9,999 bases of DNA from Betaproteobacteria bacterium UBA931 (GTDB lineage Bacteria; Pseudomonadota; Gammaproteobacteria; Burkholderiales; Casimicrobiaceae): contig DBDN01000003.1 of NCBI GenBank assembly GCA_002293615.1, forward strand, positions 1 through 9,999, in the 5' to 3' direction. The position numbers were made by a program, and so were the translations under genes. Positions within the stretch are counted from its first letter, which is position 1. Each line of letters opens with the position of its first letter. The notes beneath the pieces are model-generated. The model had not been told where the DNA came from. It searched no databases and saw nothing but the letters and a program-made list of their open reading frames with translations. Shown here piece after piece: positions 1 to 6,434 of the stretch.

Positions 1-1254
1 GGTTGCGTTAAGCGAAACAGACTGATCGCTTCCGTTTATTATGGTGATATCGGAAATATCCTGGACAAGTGTAACCTGCATGCCTCCCATCGCATTTCCC
101 GAAGGCGGAATCAAACGAACGCGATATGTCCCGTCCGCCGGAAGATTTACAAAATCCAGCGTGGTGCTGCCTTCACTTCCCGCAACAGAATTCACTGTTT
201 TTGACTGGTGCAGCACGCCATCCGGCCGATACAATTGAACTGTAGTATTTCCAAGAATGGTGTTTCCCAATAGATATAAACGCCCGAGCATCCCGGCAGC
301 CGCTTCGAAATCATATGTCCCCGCCTGGCCGACTTTATCGGCAATAAATGTTTCAGAGACACTGGTCGTTAATGTGCCGTTAATATCCCGATTCAAAGAA
401 ACGCTTAACGATGCCGATGCGGACACCGCCGTAATGATCACGGTGTAGTTGCCGGTTATCGGTAGATAAGGAATGGTACAACTGGCCGTTTTTTTAATAG
501 AAGAACATGTCGTCAGGTTTGTTGCATCCGGTTTTTTAACAACAACTGTGATGCTTCCCGTTGTCGTAACCACATCCGTCAGCCCCAACATATAGCCCCG
601 GCCTTGCTCTCCGGCAAAACTAAAGCTCCTGCTTTCATTCGCCGAAAGATTGATTGGCTGTGGAAAATAAGGATCAAAAAATGAACCTACAATAAACGAA
701 TCCTCACTTGTAACCGTTCCGTTGGCATTGCTCACCGAAATTGGCCCTGTTGACGCGGTCGCCGGAACAATCACTTTTAGTTTCGTAGCGCTCGCTTCTT
801 GTATTGCCGCTTCCACACCGTTGAATGTGACCGTGTTGTTCGCGGCCACCGGAGCAAAGCCGCTTCCGTAGATAGTCACGGCGGTACCGGCAAGGCCTGT
901 TGTCGGCGTAAAGCGGATAATGCTTAAACTGTCTGCGCCGAGTTGTTCCGTACTCGTAATATTTCCGACAGCATCATAGCGATAAGCGACACTTGTATTA
1001 TCCGATTTGATCGTTTGTATCAGCCTTCCCGCAGGGTCGTAAACATGCTGCGCAACAGACGATTGCGCAAAGACAGAATGAGCAATTAATAACAAGCTTA
1101 GTAGAAAAAAACCGGCAGAAATATGTTTGCGGCACACCCCCCAACCGAAAAGGGAAGATTGGGTTCCCCTCAGAGAAAAAAAAGGAAGAAAGAACGCATG
1201 AAATATGCTACTAACAAAGCGTTTTTTCCAGATATGCAGAGATTTGCACAACAT
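1..1254 (-). CDS. RHS/YD-repeat secreted protein with IPT/TIG domain, N-terminal part (runs off left edge)
   Basis: I translated this strand by hand: 418 codons from ATG at 1254 to the window edge contain no stop, so the gene is 3'-truncated by the window. Residues 45-58 form a hydrophobic core followed by VFA|QSS, a good signal-peptidase site after A63. Residues 70-99 form a YD repeat (YDPAGRLIQT, then YRYDAVGNI). Residues about 110-190 form an IPT/TIG immunoglobulin-like domain (TPTTGLAGTAVTIYGSGF; VPATASTGPISV). Residues 199-298 and 299-398 are two related beta-rich modules, and a third begins at 403. This layout is known from RHS-type secreted or surface proteins, usually well over 1000 residues, whose C-terminus can carry a toxin; that end is outside the window. 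The ATG has AGGAGA six bases upstream. It gives an unusually long 44-residue region before the signal core, so a later start (GTG at 1137) is possible but lacks a ribosome site. Confidence 0.85.
   Translation of the reverse strand, partial: MLCKSLHIWKKRFVSSIFHAFFLPFFSLRGTQSSLFGWGVCRKHISAGFFLLSLLLIAHSVFAQSSVAQHVYDPAGRLIQTIKSDNTSVAYRYDAVGNITSTEQLGADSLSIIRFTPTTGLAGTAVTIYGSGFAPVAANNTVTFNGVEAAIQEASATKLKVIVPATASTGPISVSNANGTVTSEDSFIVGSFFDPYFPQPINLSANESRSFSFAGEQGRGYMLGLTDVVTTTGSITVVVKKPDATNLTTCSSIKKTASCTIPYLPITGNYTVIITAVSASASLSVSLNRDINGTLTTSVSETFIADKVGQAGTYDFEAAAGMLGRLYLLGNTILGNTTVQLYRPDGVLHQSKTVNSVAGSEGSTTLDFVNLPADGTYRVRLIPPSGNAMGGMQVTLVQDISDITIINGSDQSVSLNAT
61..660 (-). repeat. Two tandem ~100-residue modules in the RHS protein
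   Basis: These are protein-level repeats: residues 199-298 and 299-398 of the RHS protein. Both carry a 'PD' turn (KKPDATN; YRPDGVL), then a Leu-Pro-x-x-Gly-x-Tyr-x-Val strand (LPITGNYTVII; LPADGTYRVRL), then an alternating strand ending in Asp-Ile (SLNRDINGTL; TLVQDISDIT). A third copy begins with NGSDQSVSL at residue 407. They resemble pre-peptidase-like beta-sandwich modules common in RHS proteins; that comparison is from memory. Nucleotide identity between the copies is low, so they are old repeats, not a recent duplication. Confidence 0.6.
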
Positions 1255-1261
1255 ATAGATT

Positions 1262-1271
1262 CTCCTAGGAG
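1262..1271 (-). promoter_or_regulatory. Ribosome binding site of the RHS gene inside a palindrome
   Basis: CTCCTAGGAG is a perfect 10-bp palindrome. On the minus strand its second half, AGGAGA with the next base, is the Shine-Dalgarno sequence of the RHS gene, ending six bases before the ATG at 1254. It supports that start codon. An upstream CTCC could pair with GGAG and partly hide the site in the mRNA; this is inference. Confidence 0.5.
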
Positions 1272-1326
1272 GGAGGTATTGCCGGAATAAAAATGTCATG
1301 AATAGAAAATTTTTGAAACAGAGGTT

Positions 1327-1355
1327 ATACTACACAAATATTTTAATTGCATCAA
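1327..1355 (-). promoter_or_regulatory. Candidate sigma-70 promoter of the RHS gene
   Basis: On the minus strand TTGATG is followed after 17 bases by TAGTAT. Each box matches four of six consensus positions. The predicted transcript would start near 1320 and carry a leader of about 65 bases before the ATG at 1254. This is a motif reading only. Confidence 0.35.
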
Positions 1356-1463
1356 TCAATGAATCTGTTATACGCAAAATATATTTATGCATAAAGAGTA
1401 AATGAAAAAATTGTCATGGCGCGGTTTTTATCAAGCCGGAAAAAATAGAGAAAAGGATCGGAT

Positions 1464-2645
1464 ATGAAGATGGGAAGTTGTTTTTCTTTTTTATTTTCAA
1501 ATAGATACCGTAAAAGCATGCATTATGCTTTTTTCGGTATCATGGTTCTTGTCATTTTGATCGCCTCTTTTCCATCTGTTTGCAGTGCGAGCGAGCGTTC
1601 GACTTTAGGCCTTCCCGCCCTCAATATCCCTTTGGAAAACCCCATGACAAAAGAGAAGATCGCCTTGGGAGAAAAAATATTTTTTGACAATCGCCTGAGC
1701 ATAGACGGGACAATCAGTTGCAGCAGCTGCCATCAGCCCGAGCTCAGCTTTGCCGACGGCAAAGCGCTGGCAGAAGGTGTTTATAAACGCCAAGGGACGC
1801 GTAATGCGCCCACCGTTCTGAACGCCGCATATAACACTACTCAATTTTGGGATGGGCGGCGCCCCTCTTTAGAAACCCAGTCCCTTGATCCTTTTATCAA
1901 TCCCAAGGAGCATGGCTTAGCCAATTTAGACGAGCTGATAAAAATCGTCCGGCAAGATAAGGATTATCGGCAAATCTTCAGTGAAGTATTTGGCGTTTCA
2001 AGCAATGAAATCCGCCCGGAACATATCGGAAAGGCTCTGGCAGCATTTCAGCGTACTTTAATCACAGGCGATTCGCCGTTTGACCGCTTCGCTTTTAATG
2101 GGGAAAAAAATGCCATATCGGAAAGCGCCAAGCGCGGATGGAAATTATTTACCGGCGCCGCGCAATGCGCGAATTGCCATACCGTCGATAACAAAAGTGC
2201 CATTTTCTCTGATAACCAATTCCATAGCCTGAATGTCGGCTGGAAAAATCTTGAAAAAGCATTGCCTTCCATCACTACCCGGCTGGTTTCGGCAAAAGAG
2301 CGCGGAGATAACATTGATGAAATTATCTTGAGCGATGAGGATGTTGCGGAGCTCGGTTATTTCGTAGTGACGTTAAAACCCGGCGATATAGGGAAATTCC
2401 GAACGCCCAGTTTGCGAAATGTCGCGTTAACCGCGCCATACATGCACGATGGCAGTGTTGCCACCTTGGAAGATGCCGTGGAATGGGAAACATACTTTCG
2501 AAGCTGGAAAACGGAAAAGGATCCCGTTCAACCATTGGTTCTTACCCCAGGGGAAAAAGCCGATTTAGTAGCGTTTTTGAAATCGCTGACAAGCACGAAT
2601 GCGACGGCTTTTCCCACACCGACAAATCGAAAAAATATTGAATGA
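1464..2645 (+). CDS. Di-heme cytochrome c peroxidase / MauG-family protein
   Basis: A periplasmic di-heme c-type protein of 393 residues. Residues 21-39 are a hydrophobic signal or anchor segment, with likely cleavage near A42. Two heme-attachment motifs are present: CSSCH at 86-90 and CANCH at 235-239. W129, Q139 and E149 (FWDGR; TQSLDPFINPKE) have the same 10-residue spacing as W93, Q103 and E113 around the N-terminal heme of Paracoccus MauG, numbers I recall from the literature. The C-terminal block FRTPSLRNVALTAPYMHDG (312-330) is a family signature. The family reduces hydrogen peroxide or oxidises protein side chains; the substrate here is unknown, and no methylamine dehydrogenase genes are nearby. 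The usual Met/Tyr ligand segment reads LGYFVVT (297-303). AAGGA six bases upstream supports ATG 1464. It is the only plus-strand gene and is divergent from the RHS gene. Confidence 0.88.
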   Translation: MKMGSCFSFLFSNRYRKSMHYAFFGIMVLVILIASFPSVCSASERSTLGLPALNIPLENPMTKEKIALGEKIFFDNRLSIDGTISCSSCHQPELSFADGKALAEGVYKRQGTRNAPTVLNAAYNTTQFWDGRRPSLETQSLDPFINPKEHGLANLDELIKIVRQDKDYRQIFSEVFGVSSNEIRPEHIGKALAAFQRTLITGDSPFDRFAFNGEKNAISESAKRGWKLFTGAAQCANCHTVDNKSAIFSDNQFHSLNVGWKNLEKALPSITTRLVSAKERGDNIDEIILSDEDVAELGYFVVTLKPGDIGKFRTPSLRNVALTAPYMHDGSVATLEDAVEWETYFRSWKTEKDPVQPLVLTPGEKADLVAFLKSLTSTNATAFPTPTNRKNIE

Positions 2646-2667
2646 AAGGCAATTTGCCGGCCTTTTT
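2645..2667 (+). terminator. Possible rho-independent terminator after the MauG-like gene
   Basis: AAAGGC (2645-2650) can pair with GCCTTT (2660-2665), followed by more T residues. It begins on the last base of the stop codon. An alternative inner hairpin, GGCAA/TTGCC, overlaps it. The stem is symmetric, so it may also act weakly on transcripts of the convergent lemA copy ending at 2714. Confidence 0.4.
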
Positions 2668-2713
2668 GCCATGAAAGAAAAGTTTATCTATATATATAAT
2701 TCCGCCACCGAGT

Positions 2714-3301
2714 TCAGAACTTCACCTGCACCGCGTCTCGTTTATTGCCGCCCGCTTCAAGCAATGCCGCCGGGCGAAAAGAAAATATCCCCGCGATAAT
2801 ATTGTTGGGGAAAATCTGCGACATCGTGTTATAGCGCATTACCTCATCATTGTACGCTTGGCGAGCAAAAGCAACACGGTTTTCAGTGCTCGACAGTTCT
2901 TCGTTAAATTGCATAACCGTTTGGTTGGCCTTAAGATCGGGATAAGCCTCTACCACCATCAGCAAGCGGCCCAACATCCCGTTTAACGCGTTATCGGCTT
3001 CGCTTAAATGCTTCATCAGCGAGGTATCTCCCGGTGAAGACGCCGCATTCTTCAATTGATCCACGGCGGTATTACGCGCCTGCGTTACCTGGTTAAGCGT
3101 TTCATTTTCATGTTTCAAATAAGCTTTGACGCTTTCCACCAAATTGGGGATCAAATCATAGCGACGGGTTAATTGCACATCGATTTGAGAAAAAGCGTTT
3201 TTATATGTATTGCGCGACGCAACCAGTTTGTTGTAAATCAGTATGACAATCATTGCCAAAGCAATCATAATCAATAAAAAAACCATACCTGCTCCAAACA
3301 T
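2714..3301 (-). CDS. lemA: LemA family membrane protein (copy downstream of the M48 protease)
   Basis: This 195-residue protein is a full-length LemA family member. Residues 5-23 are one N-terminal membrane helix. The rest is helical, with the family signature RRYDLIPNLVESVKAYLKHE (46-65), then VVEAYPDLKAN and YNTMSQIFPNNIIAGIF. LemA proteins are membrane-anchored helical bundles of unclear biochemical role, often encoded beside M48/HtpX-like proteases or TPM-domain proteins. The start at 3301 is firm: AGGAGG lies six bases upstream. The gene follows the M48 protease after 138 bases that contain a terminator and a promoter, so it probably has its own transcript. It is clearly a paralog of the LemA protein at 5335-5934; both end in VKF, and the central signature is nearly identical. 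Function is not known beyond the family. Confidence 0.93.
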   Translation of the reverse strand: MFGAGMVFLLIMIALAMIVILIYNKLVASRNTYKNAFSQIDVQLTRRYDLIPNLVESVKAYLKHENETLNQVTQARNTAVDQLKNAASSPGDTSLMKHLSEADNALNGMLGRLLMVVEAYPDLKANQTVMQFNEELSSTENRVAFARQAYNDEVMRYNTMSQIFPNNIIAGIFSFRPAALLEAGGNKRDAVQVKF

Positions 3302-3364
3302 CGCACACCTCCTTTATATTACCCACAGTATCTTAAAAAATATAAACCATATTTACATCCGATG

Positions 3365-3392
3365 ATTATATTGCATTCACCCGAGTCATCAA
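3365..3392 (-). promoter_or_regulatory. Promoter of the downstream lemA copy
   Basis: On the minus strand TTGATG (3387-3392), a 16-base spacer and a perfect TATAAT (3365-3370) form a good sigma-70 promoter. Transcription would start near 3358, giving a leader of about 57 bases before the ATG at 3301. It lies just past the terminator hairpin of the protease gene, as expected for a separate transcription unit. Confidence 0.6.
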
Positions 3393-3397
3393 CATGC

Positions 3398-3441
3398 AAA
3401 AGGCCGGATTGACGCTCCTGCCCGCCGCGCTTTCCCGGCCT
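3398..3441 (-). terminator. Rho-independent terminator at the end of the M48 protease gene
   Basis: On the minus strand AGGCCGG (3435-3441) pairs perfectly with CCGGCCT (3401-3407), followed by more T residues for a run of four. The loop is long (27 bases), GC-rich, and may fold further. The stem overlaps the last two bases of the protease stop codon. It separates the lemA–protease pair from the lemA copy downstream. Confidence 0.6.
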
Positions 3442-5326
3442 ATGCGGGCAATAAAGAAATATCTTTCCCCGGGTAATCGATCATCTTATCCGGCGGTGGC
3501 GCGTGCAAACAAACGGCGATTAACGATAAAATTTCCTGTTGGTCTTCATTTAAAAAATCAGCGTGGACACTGCCCGCCAGCTCCTGGAATAACTTTCTTT
3601 TATCATCTATCGATAAATTATTAAGGCAATCCAATGCGGCCTCCAATGCCCTGGCGTTATCTCCTTTATGCGCTGAACCAAGATCATCAAGCACAATATG
3701 AACAGGCTTGCTGTTTAGATTTTCATTAAACAGTTTTTTCAGCAAGTCGATTTCGGCACGGCAGCCCTCATAAACAGCATGTCCTTCTGTTTTCGTTTTC
3801 CCCGGTTTGTCCATCTCCATGAGGTATTGCCGCACCAGATAGGCAACGGCTAATTCCAAAAGAGAAACCTCTTGGTTGGCGACAATCAGATCGACAATGG
3901 TTTTTCGCATGCGCTCTTTTTGTTTTACCGATAATTCGTGCAAACGAACCAAAAGAATCCTTAAACGGGTTAAGCGTATATATAAAGCATCACGGTTATT
4001 TTTGCGCGCCATTATTTTAGCCTGCATGGCGATATCGTATTCCCAGTCATTTTCGATCAATTTATATTGTTGCCGAAAAATATTTTGATCGTGCCCATCC
4101 AGTAAATACGAAAACACCAATGCGACACCTTCGCGCATACTGAAATTTTCTGATGTAATTGCCGCTTGCCCGGAAATAAAACGCAGCGGCAATGTACGAT
4201 GCAGTTCATCAACATCAAGTTGCACACTGGCAGCAGGTTGCTCATGTTCAGGGGTAAAACTGCTGTCCAATGCACGAATACGTTCTATCAATGGCGGATG
4301 TGTCGCCAAAAGACGAGAAAAATCGATTGCCTCGGTAAAAAAGAAATACGCATACGCCTCCACTTCCGGTGACCGAAACAAAGCCGCATCGTAGTAAACT
4401 TTTTTTAAAGCCCCGGCAAGCCCGCGGGCGCTGCGCGTAAATTGAACCGCCGAAGCGTCCGCCAAGTACTCGCGCTGCCGTAATATCGACGCCTGCAAAA
4501 TACGGCTGCCTAAACGGCCAATATACCCAAGAGCCGTCAAAGCCAATCCGAACAGAATCAATAATGGCGATACAACGGGGCCGAAGGTGTTTTTATCCTG
4601 ATACTTACCAAATGGTCGGCGAGCAAAACTGAGAACTGTCCGGCCATAAACGTGCACGGAATGCAAGCCGAACAACAGGCTTGAGGTTCTGGTATTAAGC
4701 CGCATATCGCCATTGAGCAAATGGCTGAATTCGTGCGCTACCACCCCTTGCAGCTCGTCGCGAGTCAATCGTTCCAATGCGCCGCGGGTCACCGCCATCG
4801 CGGCGTCTGCTTGCGTCCAACCGGCGACCAGCGCATTGATTGACGGCTCCTGCGGCAACCAGAATAACGAAGGCATTGGTACCCGGGAGGCAATGGACAT
4901 TTCTTCGACGATATTAATATACTGTTGAAACATCATATCTTCATCCGGCACATTGGTTGTCCACTTCGGCAACGGCTCCCCGCCCAAGTGGCGAATAATC
5001 GATTCTCCGCCGGACTGTCTCAGCTCGAAATAACGCAGGTAACAGCCGCCTATCATCGCGGCCAAGACAATGAACATCAAATAATAAAAAGCAAATAATG
5101 CCCGGTCGCCTTCAAACAGCAATGCAATCAACCAGATTGCGCCGCTAATCAGCGCCAGAATCAACGCAACCGCCAGAGCGAAGCAACAGCGGAAAAGCAT
5201 ACTTATTCTTTTGGCTCTTTTCTGGTCGCCAAAAAAATCTACCGTCTGCCGATTACCTGATTGATCCAATGCGATCCTCTTCACCAAACGCGCATCGCCA
5301 TGCGCCTCGCTGTTTTTTATCGGCAA
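3440..5326 (-). CDS. M48 family membrane zinc metalloprotease with TerB-like C-terminal region
   Basis: This ORF of 628 residues encodes an integral-membrane M48 (HtpX-like) peptidase. Membrane segments lie at about 45-70, 77-95 and 250-270. The zinc site is HEFSH (198-202) with a third ligand, probably E286, in REYLADASAVQF; THPPLIERI (342-350) is also typical. Residues 360-628 extend well beyond HtpX (about 290 residues). They are helical, with stretches resembling TerB-like repeats (LRILLVRLHELS...LELAVAYL at 455-497; EDQQEILSLIA near 600); that assignment is from memory and tentative. Family role: quality control of membrane proteins. It lies 8 bases after a lemA gene. The start is uncertain: the longest form begins with TTG at 5326 with no good ribosome site, whereas TTG at 5269 has GAGGA five bases upstream. 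Conserved sequence begins only at VDFFGDQKRA (29-38). Confidence 0.9.
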   Translation of the reverse strand: MPIKNSEAHGDARLVKRIALDQSGNRQTVDFFGDQKRAKRISMLFRCCFALAVALILALISGAIWLIALLFEGDRALFAFYYLMFIVLAAMIGGCYLRYFELRQSGGESIIRHLGGEPLPKWTTNVPDEDMMFQQYINIVEEMSIASRVPMPSLFWLPQEPSINALVAGWTQADAAMAVTRGALERLTRDELQGVVAHEFSHLLNGDMRLNTRTSSLLFGLHSVHVYGRTVLSFARRPFGKYQDKNTFGPVVSPLLILFGLALTALGYIGRLGSRILQASILRQREYLADASAVQFTRSARGLAGALKKVYYDAALFRSPEVEAYAYFFFTEAIDFSRLLATHPPLIERIRALDSSFTPEHEQPAASVQLDVDELHRTLPLRFISGQAAITSENFSMREGVALVFSYLLDGHDQNIFRQQYKLIENDWEYDIAMQAKIMARKNNRDALYIRLTRLRILLVRLHELSVKQKERMRKTIVDLIVANQEVSLLELAVAYLVRQYLMEMDKPGKTKTEGHAVYEGCRAEIDLLKKLFNENLNSKPVHIVLDDLGSAHKGDNARALEAALDCLNNLSIDDKRKLFQELAGSVHADFLNEDQQEILSLIAVCLHAPPPDKMIDYPGKDISLLPA

Positions 5327-5334
5327 CCCGCAAG

Positions 5335-5934
5335 TTAAAACTTGACCTTGGGCGCCTCTTTCTTCTCCGGCGCGGCTTCCATGAATGCGGCGGAGCCAAA
5401 CCGGAAAAGGCCGGCCGCAATATTGGCGGGAAAAACCTGTGTCATCGTGTTGTAGTACATCACATTATCGTTGTAAACCTGCCGTTCCGCAGCAATAAGG
5501 TTTTCCGTATTGGCAAGCTCTTTACTAAATTGTGCAATGGTTTCATTGGCTTTAAGCTCGGGGTAAGCTTCGACCACCAGCATCAATCGCCCTATCGATG
5601 CATTCAACGCGCCATCCGCTTGCGCCAATTGGTTCATCAGAGATGTATTTCCGGGAGAGGCTGCCGCTTTTTTTAAACCTTGCATAGCCATGCTCCGTGC
5701 TTCCGTGACTTGCGTTAGCGTTTCGTTTTCATGTTTCAAATACGCTTTGACGCTTTCGAGCAAATTCGGAATCAGGTCATAGCGCCGGATCAGTTGAACC
5801 TCGATCTGCGAAAACGCGTTTCTGAATTCGTTGCGCGCTTCAATGAATCGGTTATAACAGCCGATCCCGTAAGCAACAACGACCACCGCCAAGACAATAA
5901 GGATTACCAGAATAGCAAAAAGTATTTCCGCCAT
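5335..5934 (-). CDS. lemA: LemA family membrane protein (copy upstream of the M48 protease)
   Basis: A LemA protein of 199 residues from the chosen start. An N-terminal membrane helix (about 4-25, ILFAILVILIVLAVVVVAYG) is followed by the family signature RRYDLIPNLLESVKAYLKHE, VVEAYPELKAN and YNTMTQVFPANIAAGLF. The start is a choice between ATG 5934 (nine bases from AGGAGG) and ATG 5940 (three bases); I prefer 5934, which reads MAEILF. The protease gene follows directly, with 8 bases between, so the two are probably cotranscribed and may act together at the membrane, as inferred for other lemA–M48 pairs. An upstream TACAAT on this strand (5980-5985) could be a -10 box, but no convincing -35 was found. 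The protein is more than half identical to the LemA at 2714-3301. Confidence 0.92.
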   Translation of the reverse strand: MAEILFAILVILIVLAVVVVAYGIGCYNRFIEARNEFRNAFSQIEVQLIRRYDLIPNLLESVKAYLKHENETLTQVTEARSMAMQGLKKAAASPGNTSLMNQLAQADGALNASIGRLMLVVEAYPELKANETIAQFSKELANTENLIAAERQVYNDNVMYYNTMTQVFPANIAAGLFRFGSAAFMEAAPEKKEAPKVKF

Positions 5935-6026
5935 AACCATTCCCCTCCTCAAACAGAAAAGTCAATACAAGCAATTAATATTGTAACTGAAAATAATAGC
6001 GCCCAATAACAACATGACGGCAATCA

Positions 6027-6434
6027 CTAAAACCCCTGAATTTCGATCTGCACCATGAGGTCGGCCAATATATCCTTGTTCGCGGGCAGCAAAGGCTGAA
6101 CGGATAAATCCGGCTGCGTAACCCAGGAAAACGCCTGGCCTTCCAGGCCGTGTATTTCCCCCAACCAATCCGTCACAAAAAAGAAATGAAGATCAACAAA
6201 AGCATGCGGATACTGATATTGATAACTACGCCAGAATCGAGGCGCCGTAATGGTGATATTCAATTCTTCACGAAGCTCGCGGCACAATGCTTCGGCCGCG
6301 CTCTCTCCCGTTTCGACTTTTCCGCCGGGAAATTCCCAATATCCGGCGTACACTTTACCGTCGGGACGCTGCGTTAAAAGAAAGCTTTTATCGGGGCGAA
6401 TCAGAACGCCGGCGGCAACTTGCACCGCTTTCAT
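6027..6434 (-). CDS. mutT: MutT-type Nudix hydrolase (8-oxo-dGTP diphosphatase)
   Basis: This protein of 135 residues matches MutT in length. The Nudix box GX5EX7REUXEEXGU spans residues 38-60: G38, E44 and R52-E53 with E56-E57 are all present, and only the late Gly is replaced by Asn59. The Nudix Glu residues bind the metal used to cleave nucleoside triphosphates. MutT removes 8-oxo-dGTP and prevents A:T to C:G transversions. The preceding WEFPGGKVE is typical of the MutT group and supports this substrate, though other Nudix substrates cannot be excluded. The ATG overlaps the stop of the upstream DUF815 ATPase in an ATGA, so translation is probably coupled. It appears to be the last gene of the secA–argJ cluster. 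I saw no clear terminator after it. Confidence 0.92.
   Translation of the reverse strand: MKAVQVAAGVLIRPDKSFLLTQRPDGKVYAGYWEFPGGKVETGESAAEALCRELREELNITITAPRFWRSYQYQYPHAFVDLHFFFVTDWLGEIHGLEGQAFSWVTQPDLSVQPLLPANKDILADLMVQIEIQGF

Larger units (their letters stand above)
1255..1463. promoter_or_regulatory. Divergent intergenic region between the RHS gene and the MauG-like gene
   Basis: This AT-rich stretch of 209 bases must hold the start signals of both genes. On the minus strand TTGATG (1350-1355), a 17-base spacer and TAGTAT (1327-1332) form a moderate sigma-70 candidate for the RHS gene. On the plus strand TTGCAT (1347-1352), a 16-base spacer and TATACG (1369-1374) form a weaker candidate for the peroxidase gene. 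The two candidates overlap. A perfect 12-bp palindrome, TTTATGCATAAA, lies at 1384-1395, downstream of the plus-strand candidate. Nothing codes here that I can see. Confidence 0.4.

Noticed and set aside
41..448. Two short plus-strand open frames at the left edge
   Set aside because: They are antisense to the RHS gene, whose domains (TIG, YD repeat, modules) read through without interruption on the minus strand.
1346..1360. FNR-like site near TTGCATCAATCAA upstream of the MauG-like gene
   Set aside because: FNR sites are expected for some peroxidase genes, but the half-sites here are one base too close and one half is mismatched compared with TTGAT-N4-ATCAA.
5269..5676. Plus-strand open frame of 135 codons opposite the M48 start and lemA
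   Set aside because: It is antisense to conserved LemA and M48 coding sequence and its translation shows no domain.
5941..6026. Promoter for the lemA–protease pair in the 86-base gap after mutT
   Set aside because: TACAAT on the minus strand (5980-5985) is a fair -10 box, but no acceptable -35 box lies 16-18 bases upstream. Read-through from mutT is also possible, so I left it out as a feature.
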